Notes: a model not told the origin generated them from the letters alone. A stretch of DNA of 64,000 nt from Candidatus Zixiibacteriota bacterium (GCA_035574315.1 DATLYW010000033.1:1-64000), one strand, 5' to 3'. Shown: positions 53,113 through 62,020, counted from the stretch's first letter. Translations and numbers: made by a program.

Positions 53113-53868
53113 ATGGACTATACGCTCAAGGAGCTGATGGTGGCGGCCGCGGCGCGCGAGATCCGCGACGGCGAGCGGGTGTTCGTCGGCATGAGGCTTC
53201 CGCTCCTGGGCTTCGCCGTCGCCAAGGAGCTCCACGCGCCCAACGCGATCGGCCTTTTCGAGAACGGCGTCATTCGCGACTGGCCGGCGCTGGCGCCGAT
53301 CTTCACCATGAGCGACCCGCCGAACGTAAGCCGCGCGCTTTGCTGCTGCGGCCTGCTGGACGTGATGGCGCTTCTGCAGAGCGGCCGCGTCGAGCTCGGC
53401 TTCATCGGCGGGGCGGAGATCGACCGCTACGGGAACCTGAACACGCACTGGGTCGAGGAAGGCGGCCGCCGCGTGCGGCTTCCCGGGAGCGGCGGAGCGG
53501 CGGACATCGCGAGCCTGGCCGGCCGCTGCGTCGTGATCATGAACCACGAGCGGCGGCGCTTTCCGGAAAAGGCGCGCTTCATCACGTCGCCCGGGCATGG
53601 CGAGGGAAAAGGCTGGCGCGAGATGAAAAAGCTCAAAGGCAGGGGCCCGGCGCGGGTGATCACGAGCCTCGGAATTTTTTCCTTCGATCCCGAAACCCGC
53701 GAGATGGTTCTCGACTCGTATCACCCGGGCGTTTCGGTCGAAAAGATCCGGCAGGAAACCGGCTGGGAGCTCAAGGTAGCCGCCGACGCCGGGGAAACCC
53801 GGCCGCCCTCGGCGGATGAGCTCGCCGCGGTGAGAAAATACGACCCTCAGGGCGTCTGGACCCGGTGA
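53113..53868 (+). CDS. CoA-transferase family I, subunit B
   Basis: A 251-residue beta subunit: LKELMVAAAAREIRDGERVFVGMRLPLLGFAVAKE, LFENGVI in the catalytic position, CCGLLDVMALLQSGRVELGFIGGAEIDRYGNLNTHW and RLPGSGGAADIASLAGRCVVIMNHERRRFPEKARFITSPG. Glu50 in FENG stands where family members carry ESG; in glutaconate CoA-transferase the Glu of this loop forms the CoA thioester. Its retention favours true CoA transfer over an IpdB-like hydrolase. With the AMP-forming ligase and UbiD it completes a plausible acid-activation pathway. Confidence 0.9.
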   Translation: MDYTLKELMVAAAAREIRDGERVFVGMRLPLLGFAVAKELHAPNAIGLFENGVIRDWPALAPIFTMSDPPNVSRALCCCGLLDVMALLQSGRVELGFIGGAEIDRYGNLNTHWVEEGGRRVRLPGSGGAADIASLAGRCVVIMNHERRRFPEKARFITSPGHGEGKGWREMKKLKGRGPARVITSLGIFSFDPETREMVLDSYHPGVSVEKIRQETGWELKVAADAGETRPPSADELAAVRKYDPQGVWTR

Positions 53869-54725
53869 TGCCGGGACTTGCAGCAGGGATCCCGTTCGGC
53901 GCCTTCAGCGTCAAGCACGTGCTTCTCGTCCAGGCGCATGGGGCTGCGGGAACCGGCGAACGAAACTAGCTCCGGGACTCCAATCGGCCTGTCAGCGCCG
54001 GGTAAAATCGCCGGAAACGTGACCGAGCGCCTCGGCAGGCTCCCTTGACGCGGGCGTCGGCTCTCCGGAAAAACCGGAGCGCCACAAACCGCCGTTTCGA
54101 GAAGACCACGTTTGTTGGAGCGAGGCCGGCGAAGCGAACCGCCAAAGGGAGAACACCTGACGAGTTGCCTGGGACCGTCGGCGTCTTGCGTCGAGCAGCG
54201 AAGGCCGCCCCGTAGGACCGCTCGTGCCTGCGCGCATACCTGTCTCCGGCAGAGCGGTCAAGTTGTTGCCCGGAAACGTTAACAAGAGAACCGCCACCTA
54301 GTTCTCCCCCGCAATCAGCAGCAGCAGCCTGATCCTCCTTCGGCCTGGTCGGCCGAGGGCAAGCAGGAAAACTTTGGCTTGATTAGCCACTTCCATGTTT
54401 CGAGAATTCTCGAAACGTGGAAGAGCAGCGGGGTTGTTTTTTCCGAGCGCGGGCTGGAGAGCGAGGCGGGGGTTTACACGCCACGTTTCGAGACCGCGGG
54501 TGGTTCTCGAAATCGAAACTCTGCGCAAGAAATGAACGAAGGTCGGCGATTCTTTTTCGGCGCTGCCGGGTGGAGGTCCCGGGTTTGAAAAAGCGGTCAA
54601 GAACGAGCCAGAGGATGGAGGTTCGCTGGAAGAAATCGAAATGAGCCTTGGCCCAGCTTTTCGCGGTCCTGGCCGGAAATCAGGCCGGGCTTGCGCCGGT
54701 GTCTTTCTGAATCAGGCGAATGAGG
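53869..54725. other. 857-base gene-free region with palindromic repeats
   Basis: No frame here has family similarity or a convincing start, and none is supported as a gene. The motif GTTTCGAGAA or its complement recurs at about 54086, 54397, 54407 and 54484. It includes the large palindrome listed separately. No riboswitch, tRNA or recognised small RNA was found. It lies between the CoA-transferase operon and the 3' end of the selenocysteine tRNA, a site often used by integrating elements, but no integrase or attachment duplication was seen. Confidence 0.55.
54391..54422. repeat. 32-bp near-perfect palindrome centred on GAATTC
   Basis: The two 16-base halves of 54391-54422 are complementary except one pair (T54396 with G54417), which would be a G-U pair in RNA. 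The core is TTTCGAGAATTCTCGAAA. A second, imperfect copy follows: CCACGTTTCGAGA (54481-54493) with TCTCGAAA (54505-54512) as its other arm. It may be a REP-like extragenic palindrome, a terminator for the convergent genes without a T tail, or a protein-binding site. Confidence 0.6.
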
Positions 54726-54820
54726 TGGCGGAGAAGGGAGGGAGTCGAACCCTCCGGGAACCTTACGGCTCCCAGACTGGTTTTGAAGACCAGCGGCGCC
54801 ACCGGGCACCTTCCTTCTCC
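54726..54820 (-). tRNA. selC: Selenocysteine tRNA (UCA anticodon)
   Basis: On the minus strand a 95-base tRNA begins GGAGAAG at 54820 and ends CTTCTCC at 54730, followed by discriminator G and an encoded CCA (54728-54726). The acceptor stem pairs over seven bases and continues into an extended stem as in tRNA-Sec. The anticodon loop CTTCAAA has UCA (54786-54784), which reads UGA. A long variable arm (GGGAGCC...GGTTCCC) and the T arm GGAGGGTTCGACTCCCTCC are present. The unusual length and anticodon fit only tRNA-Sec. SelA, SelB and SelD genes and Sec-encoding UGA codons were not found in the window. Confidence 0.95.
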
Positions 54821-55016
54821 GCATCGAGCCGGAACCGTGACGCGTTGTGCCGCGGGATGCGGCGGGGAAGACCAGGGCGCTCAGCGTCCACGAACGCCGA
54901 ACGCGCATGCCCTCCAGAAACGCGGTCGCAGTTTACGGCACCCGCGTCGTAGAGTTAAATCGTTAGCACGGCCACGAACCGGGGTAAAGAAGGCGCAAGG
55001 GGCGGCGAGCCGCGCA

Positions 55017-56399
55017 CTATCTTTCGCTCGTGGAGCTCTCCGGCCGGATCACGCCGACTCCGTCCCTGATCGTCAACTCGGTGCCGTGGAGGCGGCAAAG
55101 GCGGCGCAGGCGATCGAGAATTCGGGCGCCGACCTCCGCAGAGGCCATAACCGGCCTTCCTCGTTGAGGGCGCGGCCTCCCATGGCCCTGATCGATCGGG
55201 TAGAGCCTGACCTCGCGAAGTTTTTTCCCCGCGAAATCGCACACGGCCACGACGTTTTCCCAATAGGCGGGCTCGCTCGGGTGGCCTTTCCTGTCTCCGT
55301 CGGTGCGCACGTCCAGGAAGTCGGCCGGCGTCGCCTTGCTGTCGAGGTCGAAACGTTCGTAGGCTTCGGCCGGGAAGAAAGGGACCGTCTCGTTCTGAAA
55401 GATAAAGTTCCCCAGGCTGTAGAAAATCGGCTTGCCTTTGTAGATCTCGATGCCGAGAGGGAAATGAGAGCCGTGGCCGACGAAAACGTCGGCTCCGGCA
55501 TCGAGAGCCTCGCGGGCGAAGGTCTTGACGAAGTCCGCCGGCTCTTCGAGCTCGCTCCGCCGCCTCGCCTTGAGGAGGCTTTCGCCGCCGAACTCGTGGC
55601 AATGCAGGCTCGCAAGGACCCAGTCGGCCTGGCGCCGCGCCTCGCGGATCGATCGAAGGTTCTCCTCGAGGTCCCTCGGATTCAGCCGGGTCGACACGGA
55701 AAAGCGGTCCGAAAGAACAAATCGCTGGCGGAGAAAATCGATGTCGTTTTCCTTTTCCTGCGGAATCTCCTTGGAGCTGTAGAAGTGCCTTCGGTTTCTC
55801 TCCTTCCCCGCATCTAGCCCCAGGGCCGACGAGATGCGGCGCAGCTCGCGGAAAGCCGAGGGGTCGACCGAATAAACGGTTTCAAAGCCGAGCGGGTTGA
55901 TCCCGGGGCGGCCTTTGACGTCGGGGCGTTGTTCGCCGGCGCGATTCCATGGCCTGAACGTTGCGGTGGCGGCGACCAGCCCGAGCCGCCCGCGCGGCGT
56001 GTCGAGGTAACCGGGCGCCCTGGCTTCCGCGAGATTCTTCCCGCTTCCCGCGTGCGCCAGTCCCGCCCGGTCCAGATGGTCGATGGTCGCCAGGACTCCG
56101 CCTTCGCCGTAATCGAAAGCATGGTTGTTGGCGCAGGAGACGATCTTGATCCCCGCCCAGGACAGCTCCTCGAGCAGGCAAGGGTCCGTGGTCATGAAAG
56201 TTCCCTGCGTTATCCCCGGAGCGCCTTCGTCCCACCTGCGGACGGTCGTCTCGAGATTGGTGAAGGCCGCGTCGGCGGCGCGCAAAAGGTTCGCGAGAGC
56301 GAGATAGCTTTGCTCGCGAAACACGGACAGGCGCCGGGTGAGCATGCTGTCACCGGTCAGCGCAATGGTGAAATCGCCGCTCTCCGAATCGTAAATCAT
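55017..56399 (-). CDS. CapA-family (poly-gamma-glutamate synthesis-type) metallophosphatase-like protein
   Basis: A 460-residue CapA-type protein of the calcineurin-like fold: IALTGDSMLTRRLS at the N-terminus (GD motif), AFTNLETTVRRW, KIVSCANNHAFDYGEGG, DWVLASLHCHEFGGE, DVFVGHGSHFPLGIEIYKGKPIFYSLGNFIFQ. CapA members are linked to capsular polyglutamate, but many such proteins without CapB or CapC act elsewhere and remain undefined. There is no signal peptide, which argues for a cytosolic role. GGGAGGAA precedes ATG 56399. It is last in the minus-strand run, 57 bases after the binding-protein gene. Confidence 0.87.
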   Translation of the reverse strand: MIYDSESGDFTIALTGDSMLTRRLSVFREQSYLALANLLRAADAAFTNLETTVRRWDEGAPGITQGTFMTTDPCLLEELSWAGIKIVSCANNHAFDYGEGGVLATIDHLDRAGLAHAGSGKNLAEARAPGYLDTPRGRLGLVAATATFRPWNRAGEQRPDVKGRPGINPLGFETVYSVDPSAFRELRRISSALGLDAGKERNRRHFYSSKEIPQEKENDIDFLRQRFVLSDRFSVSTRLNPRDLEENLRSIREARRQADWVLASLHCHEFGGESLLKARRRSELEEPADFVKTFAREALDAGADVFVGHGSHFPLGIEIYKGKPIFYSLGNFIFQNETVPFFPAEAYERFDLDSKATPADFLDVRTDGDRKGHPSEPAYWENVVAVCDFAGKKLREVRLYPIDQGHGRPRPQRGRPVMASAEVGARILDRLRRLCRLHGTELTIRDGVGVIRPESSTSER

Positions 56400-56456
56400 T
56401 TTTTCCTCCCCTGGACGCCGCTCGGCACCGCAGGGCGCGCCTTTGGCGCGCCGCCC

Positions 56457-57476
56457 TCACTTCAGCCCCATCAGTCGCCGGTACGTCTGAAAGTAGTCGT
56501 TGTACTTCTTCGCCATCTCCATCGGCAGGGGGATCACTTTCGCCCCCGGCACCCGCTTGAGGATCGGCGACTGGACATCCTTTCGCGCGACGTAGTAGTT
56601 GGCCGCCGCGATCACCTCCTGCCCGGGCCGGGAGAGCACGAAGTCGACGAACAGCCTGGCCGCGTTGGGGTGCGGCGCGTTCTTCAGAATACCCAGGCCG
56701 AAGGTGAGCCCGATCAGCGGCTCGGCCGCCACCCACTCGATCGGCGCGCCTTCCTTCTTCAACCGTTCGACGCCGTTTGCGAAGGCGACGACGCCGACGG
56801 GCCGTTCGCCCGCGGCGACGAGAGTGGCGATCAGGGAGTGACCGGTGCGGAACTGGAGATTCTGCGCCGCCAGCTTGCGCATGAGCTCGGTGCCTTTGGC
56901 CTCGCCATAGTGGTGGAAAACGCCGGCCATCCACTTGCTTTCGTTCTCGTCCATCAGCAGCTGGCCTTTCCATCTGGGCTGAGTCAGGTCCCAAAAGCTC
57001 CTGGGCGCCTCCGCGGCGGGAACCATGCGGGTGTTGTAGGCGATGACGTTCAGCGTGCTGCTGTCCGCCGTCCACAACCCCTGCTCGTCCTTGTGGTCCG
57101 CAGGAAAGAACGCCCGCTCCGGAGAATCGTAGGCTTCCAGCAAGCCTTTCTGCAGCACGCCGTAAAAATCGAAGCCCGACTGGTGGATGACGTCGGCCCT
57201 GACCTTTCCGCTGCGCGCCTCGGCGACGATGCGGGTGGCCATCCGCTCGGAGCCGATGCGCGTCACGGTGACCTTGATGAAGGGATATTTCCTCTCGAAG
57301 GCGCCGGCGAGCGCCTGGGAGTTTTGCACCTCCATCGACGCGTAGAAGACGACCTCGCCCTCCTTCTTCGCGGCCTCCAGGACATCGGCTCCCCGCACCT
57401 CGGGCGAGGAGATCGCGAGAGCGAAACAGCAAAGGGCCTGAAGCAGGAAGGCAGCGATTCTGTTTCGAGCTTTCAT
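56457..57476 (-). CDS. Extracellular solute-binding protein (iron(III)/ABC type 1-like)
   Basis: A 339-residue exported binding protein. Signal peptide IAAFLLQALCCFALAISSPEVRGA; mature part ADVLEAAKKEGEVVFYASMEVQNSQALAGAFERKYPFIKVTVTRIGSERMATR, then LWTADSSTLNVIAYNTRMV, SFWDLTQPRWKGQLLMDENESKW and PNAARLFVDFVLSRPGQEVI. This is the family of ferric and phosphonate binding proteins. It is related to the binding protein at 62021-63106, not to the NMT1-type ones. GGAGAAGC precedes ATG 57476. No transporter partners here. It may serve as a ligand sensor or use a distant permease. Confidence 0.87.
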   Translation of the reverse strand: MKARNRIAAFLLQALCCFALAISSPEVRGADVLEAAKKEGEVVFYASMEVQNSQALAGAFERKYPFIKVTVTRIGSERMATRIVAEARSGKVRADVIHQSGFDFYGVLQKGLLEAYDSPERAFFPADHKDEQGLWTADSSTLNVIAYNTRMVPAAEAPRSFWDLTQPRWKGQLLMDENESKWMAGVFHHYGEAKGTELMRKLAAQNLQFRTGHSLIATLVAAGERPVGVVAFANGVERLKKEGAPIEWVAAEPLIGLTFGLGILKNAPHPNAARLFVDFVLSRPGQEVIAAANYYVARKDVQSPILKRVPGAKVIPLPMEMAKKYNDYFQTYRRLMGLK

Positions 57477-57577
57477 GGGAGCTTCTCCTTTCGGTTGCCC
57501 AAATCCCGGTTTCTTGGCTGCAAGCGCGTTCGTCGTCCGGGCTCGCCCGCGGAACCGGAGGTCAGAACCGGTGAGGA

Positions 57578-59728
57578 TCATGCCATCGGGACGTCCCTCC
57601 TCCTGAGCGACAAAACGTCGACGGCGACACAGGTCCGCCGGTCGTCGGTGACGAGCAACGGATTGATCTCCACGGTGTCCAGATCGGCAGACAAAGCGAT
57701 GAGCCTCGACATCCCGACAATGGCGTCGGCGACGGCTCGAAGCGTTGCGGGTTCCGCGAGGCCCAGGCGCTGCAAGGCGCGCTCGACGCCGCTTTCGCGG
57801 ATCATCGCTTCCGCCTCGGAGGCGTCGATCGGGGCGAGGCGCGTGCAAACGCGCGCAATGTCTTCGACGAAGACACCGCCGAAGCCGAAAAGGACGAGCG
57901 GGCCGAACTCCCGGTCCCGCCGCCCGCCGACATAAAGCTCGGCTTTTCCCCGGACCATCTCCTGGACCAGCACGAGGGCCGGCGCCGGCGCGAGCTTCGA
58001 CGTCGCGTCGCGGATGAGATCGAAGCTTTCCGCAACCTCCTGCGGGCCGTCGATGCCGAGCCGCACCGCGCCGGTTCGACTCTTGTGCGCCAGCCCCGGA
58101 AGCGACGCTTTCAACGCGACGGGGTAGCCGATCCGCTCGGCGGCGCGCAGGGCGGCCTCCCTGCCGTCGCAGATCTCGTATCGGGCGACCGCGATTCCAG
58201 CGCGCTCCAGCAGGGCGAAGGACTCCAGGTCGGAGAGAAACAGCTGCGTGCTGGCGGCGGAGACGGACGTTTGCGCCGGTTCCCGCGCGGCGCATCGAGT
58301 GCCCGCACGGGACTCCAGCGCGCGGTGATAGGCGATCAGGTGACTGATCGCGCGGAAGGAGGCGCGGATACCCTGGAGAAAAGACGCCCCGGACCTGGCG
58401 CCGAGCTCGCCGGCCGCGGGCGAAAGCGGATAGCAGGAACGCGAGAAGAAAACGATCGGTTTGCCCAAACGGGAGACCTGCGCCGCAATCTTCTGAAGAC
58501 CCAGGGTTCGCGGCGAGGTTTCCGCTCCTTGCGGCAGCTCGCCCTGGAAAGCGATCAGCCCGACGGCAGGATCTGAACCCAGCAGCTCGACGCAGCGAAG
58601 CTGCTGCTCCGGGTCCGAAGCTCCGCTGGCTCCGAGGTCGACGGGATTGCCGATCCCCGAGCCCACCCCCAGGAGCTTTTCCAGCTCTTTTCGCGCCGCC
58701 GGGCCCGGCTCGGGAAAATCCAGGTCGAGCTCTTCGCCGAGGTCGTAAAGGTAGCTTCGCGCCCCGCCCGACAGGGCTATCGCCGCGACTCCGGGGGCTT
58801 TCGGCAGCGGACAGCGCAGGAACAGCTCGGCCGCATCCACGCACTCTTCGAGGTCGTGGACCTCGAGCAGCCCGTGCTTGCGGCAAAACGCGACAAAAGC
58901 ATCGTGCGATCCCGCCAGGGCGCCCGTGTGCGTGAGTATCGCATCGCGCCCCCTTCGGGATTTTCCGATCTTGAGCACCAGGATCGGCTTTTTGCGCTCC
59001 AGCGCCTTTCTACAGGCGGCGGCGAAGGCGTCGGGCCGGCGAATCGCTTCCAAAACGAGCACGATCACGCGGGTATGTTCGTCTTCGACCAGAAAGTCGA
59101 GGTAGTCCGCGGCGTCCGTGTTGGCTTCGCTACCGGAGGCGATAGAGTAGCTCAGCCCGAGACCGCGCATCGCCGCGTGGCGTGCAACGCCGCCCATGAG
59201 GCCGCTGCTTTGCGAGACCAGGGCGAGACCGCCCGGGGAATAGTCCTCCACCGCCTGTTCCGCGTAGGTGAGCACGCGCTCGCGCGTCGAAATATTGCCG
59301 AGACAATTCGGGCCGCAAAGGCGCACGCCATGGCGCTCGGCGACCTCGAGCAGAGCTTGCTCCAGCTCGATGCCGCTGCGCTCTCCGGTTTCGGAGAATC
59401 CGCCGCTGAAGATGACGGCCGATCGGCAGCCCCGGGAACCGCCCTCTTCAATGATTGCGGGGACGTGGCGAGAGGGCACGATGACGACGAGCTGATCGAC
59501 GACGCCCGGAACCTCCCGAACCGACGGGTGGCACGGTTCGCCGTAAAGCGCGCGATGGCGGGGGTTGACGAGATGGATTTCTCCGGGAAAGCCGTACCGG
59601 CGCAGATTGCGGTAGATGCGCTCGGACCAGGAGCCCGGCCGACCGGACGCGCCGACGATCGTGATCGATCGCGGCCGAAGCAACGGCTCGACGTCGCGAT
59701 AGACGATCCCGGCCTCCGGGCTCTCCAT
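57578..59728 (-). CDS. ADP-forming acyl-CoA synthetase, alpha-beta fusion
   Basis: A 716-residue fusion of the CoA-binding alpha part and ATP-grasp beta part of ADP-forming acyl-CoA synthetases. The N-terminal CoA-binding domain reads SITIVGASGRPGSWSERIYRNL; GVRLCGPNCLGNIS and LALVSQSSGLMG follow. RDAILTHTGALAGSHDA contains the phosphorylated-His region. The ATP-grasp domain (about 500-716) has GYPVALKASLPGLAHKSRTGAV and ends DTVEINPLLV. It interconverts acyl-CoA plus ADP and acid plus ATP. ATG 59728 is six bases after AGGAGAC and 11 after the racemase-like gene's stop. It may harvest ATP from acyl-CoA products of the pathway. Confidence 0.9.
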   Translation of the reverse strand: MESPEAGIVYRDVEPLLRPRSITIVGASGRPGSWSERIYRNLRRYGFPGEIHLVNPRHRALYGEPCHPSVREVPGVVDQLVVIVPSRHVPAIIEEGGSRGCRSAVIFSGGFSETGERSGIELEQALLEVAERHGVRLCGPNCLGNISTRERVLTYAEQAVEDYSPGGLALVSQSSGLMGGVARHAAMRGLGLSYSIASGSEANTDAADYLDFLVEDEHTRVIVLVLEAIRRPDAFAAACRKALERKKPILVLKIGKSRRGRDAILTHTGALAGSHDAFVAFCRKHGLLEVHDLEECVDAAELFLRCPLPKAPGVAAIALSGGARSYLYDLGEELDLDFPEPGPAARKELEKLLGVGSGIGNPVDLGASGASDPEQQLRCVELLGSDPAVGLIAFQGELPQGAETSPRTLGLQKIAAQVSRLGKPIVFFSRSCYPLSPAAGELGARSGASFLQGIRASFRAISHLIAYHRALESRAGTRCAAREPAQTSVSAASTQLFLSDLESFALLERAGIAVARYEICDGREAALRAAERIGYPVALKASLPGLAHKSRTGAVRLGIDGPQEVAESFDLIRDATSKLAPAPALVLVQEMVRGKAELYVGGRRDREFGPLVLFGFGGVFVEDIARVCTRLAPIDASEAEAMIRESGVERALQRLGLAEPATLRAVADAIVGMSRLIALSADLDTVEINPLLVTDDRRTCVAVDVLSLRRRDVPMA

Positions 59729-59739
59729 CGGGCGGTCTC

Positions 59740-60444
59740 CTAGGCTTGCACGCGCGGATAGGTCTTGACGCTGTGCGCGACGCCCATGCGCACCATCATC
59801 TCGGCGGTATGGATGCTGGCGGCGAGCGCGTCGAGCACGGGGACGCCGATCTCCGCCGCCATCTCCGCGGCGGAGTAGTGCACCGGAACCATCGTCACTC
59901 CCATGGCGACGATGATCTCGGCGCCGTCGCGCTCCACGAGATCGCGGCCTGCGGCAACGAACCGCTTGCGGATCTCGTCGCGCAGTTTCGTGCTTTCCGC
60001 GAGCGGCACGTTGATCGCCCGGATCGCGACCACGTACTGATCGACCCCCCACGTCTTCATGTGCTTGCGCATGAAGGGAATGCTTTTTTCCTCGTACGAG
60101 ATCACCCCCAGCCGGTCGCTGAGCTGCGCGCCGAGATGGAGCACCGACTGGCCCGCGCCGACCACCGGGATCGCCACGAGGTTTCGCGAAAGCTCCACGC
60201 CGACATCGAGCGTGCCGAACGGGACGACCGCGTCGTATCCATCGGCTTCGGCCTTCCGGGCCGCCTCGGCCACCAGCGGCGCCGTCGCGAGGGCGTTTGC
60301 CTCGGAGTTGGAGCGGCGAAAGAAGGTCGCGTCGACGACGCTAAAGCCGATCTCCGTGCCCGGCGAGGCGCATCTGAGCACGGCCTGGCGCCGCCGCTCG
60401 GCCTCCTCGGGCGGATACTGCCCCATGACAACCATGATCTTCAT
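59740..60444 (-). CDS. Asp/Glu/hydantoin-racemase-family protein lacking both catalytic cysteines
   Basis: A 234-residue protein of the Asp/Glu racemase superfamily, which includes hydantoin racemase and maleate isomerase. It has YDAVVPFGTLDVGVELSRNLVAIPVVGAGQSVLHLGAQLSDRLGVISYEEK and AEIIVAMGVTMVPVHYSAAEMAAEIGVPVLDALAASIHTAEMMV. In catalytic relatives one Cys lies in the first block and one in the second. Here those positions are Pro75 and Val183; the only Cys is C25. It cannot work by the two-cysteine mechanism. ATG 60444. It sits between the PrpD-like and ADP-forming synthetase genes. Confidence 0.82.
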   Translation of the reverse strand: MKIMVVMGQYPPEEAERRRQAVLRCASPGTEIGFSVVDATFFRRSNSEANALATAPLVAEAARKAEADGYDAVVPFGTLDVGVELSRNLVAIPVVGAGQSVLHLGAQLSDRLGVISYEEKSIPFMRKHMKTWGVDQYVVAIRAINVPLAESTKLRDEIRKRFVAAGRDLVERDGAEIIVAMGVTMVPVHYSAAEMAAEIGVPVLDALAASIHTAEMMVRMGVAHSVKTYPRVQA

Positions 60445-60529
60445 CGTTCGTTCCCCCTTTTGGTTCCGCCGGGCTCGGGCTCATCCGTCGCCCCCGGCAA
60501 GCCGCACCGGTCGCGGGCGCGTGCGGCCT

Positions 60530-61891
60530 TCAGCCGTTTTCGTCCGCGGCCGAACGGAGATTTTCGAGCAACCCGCTCAGGTTCGAGAGCTTTTCTACAT
60601 GGAGCACCGCGTCGGCGGCCTTTTCAGCCCGCTCCTTCCCGAGGACCGCTTCCGCCAGTCCGAAAAACTTCTTCAGCAGGTCGGCCTCGCTCATCGGATT
60701 GTCGGTATGGCCGGGAGGGCAGGGCACCGCTTCGGCGAACCGCCGGCCGTTGCGCAGGGAAACCTCCACGCGCGTTCCCATCCTGTCCGGCAGCTCGGGC
60801 GCGAGCTCCAGCGAGACCCTGTCGAAGAGGGCCAGCGCGCGTGGGTCCGTGAAGCCCTTTTCGTCGAAATGATCCACGCGCACCTCGCCGTCCAGAAGCG
60901 CCCGCGCAACGCAATAGGGCACGCTGTGGTCCGCGGTCTCGCGTGTTGCGAGTCCCGCCGGCAGAAAGCTCTTCTGCTGCTCGTAGGCGAACTTGCCGAG
61001 GTAGACCGCGATCCGCTCGATCTCGGCCGGGTCGATCTTCTCCCGGCTTCGAATCGCCAGCGCGGCGGCGATCGGCGCCTGCGCGACGAAGACGCAGGGC
61101 CAGGCTTTGACGCAGCTCTTGAGGATCGCATAATCCTGAGGTTTCCGCCGCAGCACCTCTGCGTCGAGGGCACCGGTTACGACCGCGCCGTATCCCGAGC
61201 CGCCTTCCAGGATCGTCAAGGGTCCCGTGAACCCGGCGCGCGCCAGGATCGCCGCAAAGGTCCCGTTTCGCGCCGCCATCGCTTCCGCCGCCGCCTTCCA
61301 CATGGAGAGCCTGCCCTTTCGCACCTCCGCGAGCGTGCTCGCATGGGCGCCGGCAATCGCCAGCGCGTGCGCGATCCCGGGCGGCGGGAGGCCGAAAAGC
61401 TTCGCCGCGACGGCGGCCGACGAGTAGTGAACTCCGGTGGAATGGTCCCAGCCCTTTTGCGTGCCCCGCTCCGTCGCCTCGCGCAGGCGGAGCTGAAGCT
61501 CGTAGCCGAGAGTCAATCCGAGGAGCAGCTCCTTGCCGCCGAGACCCCGCGCCTCGGCGGCCGCGAGCGCCGGCGCAACGTTGATGCTCGGGTGGCTGCC
61601 GGCCGCAGTGTAGTCGTTGAGGTCGAGATAGCGCAGCGCCAGGCCGTCGATGAAAGCCGCCTGCTCGCTCGACGTCTTCCATGAGCTTCCGACGGGCGTC
61701 GCCTGAGGATTCCCGCCCTGCTCCCGGGCCACCCGCCGCGCCAGCCGCACCGGTTTTGCATCGAGCGCGCCGAGCGCGCAGCCGAGCGTGTCGAGCAGGA
61801 CGTGCCTGGCCTTGGTCGCGACCGCAGGCGGCAGATCCTCGTACTCGAGATCCGCCACCCAGTCGGCGATGTGTTCAACGAGGGTCGTCAC
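60530..61891 (-). CDS. MmgE/PrpD family protein
   Basis: A 453-residue member of the 2-methylcitrate dehydratase/cis-aconitate decarboxylase/iminodisuccinate epimerase family. Characteristic are KARHVLLDTLGCALGALDA, GLALRYLDLNDYTAAGSHPSINVAPALAAAEA, GWDHSTGVHYSSAAVAAKLFGLPPPGIAHALAIAG and ILKSCVKAWPCVFVAQAPIAAALAI. The LDLND and HPS segments hold the catalytic region. Start GTG 61891 follows GGAGG at a suitable distance. In this cluster a (de)hydratase or isomerase step on a dicarboxylic acid is a reasonable guess. No 2-methylcitrate synthase gene is near. Confidence 0.9.
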   Translation of the reverse strand: MTTLVEHIADWVADLEYEDLPPAVATKARHVLLDTLGCALGALDAKPVRLARRVAREQGGNPQATPVGSSWKTSSEQAAFIDGLALRYLDLNDYTAAGSHPSINVAPALAAAEARGLGGKELLLGLTLGYELQLRLREATERGTQKGWDHSTGVHYSSAAVAAKLFGLPPPGIAHALAIAGAHASTLAEVRKGRLSMWKAAAEAMAARNGTFAAILARAGFTGPLTILEGGSGYGAVVTGALDAEVLRRKPQDYAILKSCVKAWPCVFVAQAPIAAALAIRSREKIDPAEIERIAVYLGKFAYEQQKSFLPAGLATRETADHSVPYCVARALLDGEVRVDHFDEKGFTDPRALALFDRVSLELAPELPDRMGTRVEVSLRNGRRFAEAVPCPPGHTDNPMSEADLLKKFFGLAEAVLGKERAEKAADAVLHVEKLSNLSGLLENLRSAADENG

Positions 61892-62020
61892 GACCGCCTC
61901 CCTCCGCGCATCGCTCGAACCGATTTTCCGACTCCTTCCGGGAACCCACGTCCGTGCATCTTCGAGCTTCGGCGGGCAGCATTTTCTTCACAGCCTCCTT
62001 CCGCAGTCCTGACACGAACC

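Noticed and set aside
54298..54600. A 100-codon minus-strand frame in the gap before the tRNA
   Set aside because: No family match, no ribosome-binding site, and it runs through the palindromes; treated as non-coding.
53869..54725. Possible riboswitch or structured RNA in the long gap
   Set aside because: I looked for cobalamin, glycine, 6S, SRP and RNase P hallmarks on both strands and saw none; only short palindromes remain.
54726..54820. tRNA-Sec as a genomic-island attachment site
   Set aside because: No integrase gene and no direct repeat of the tRNA 3' end were seen within the window.
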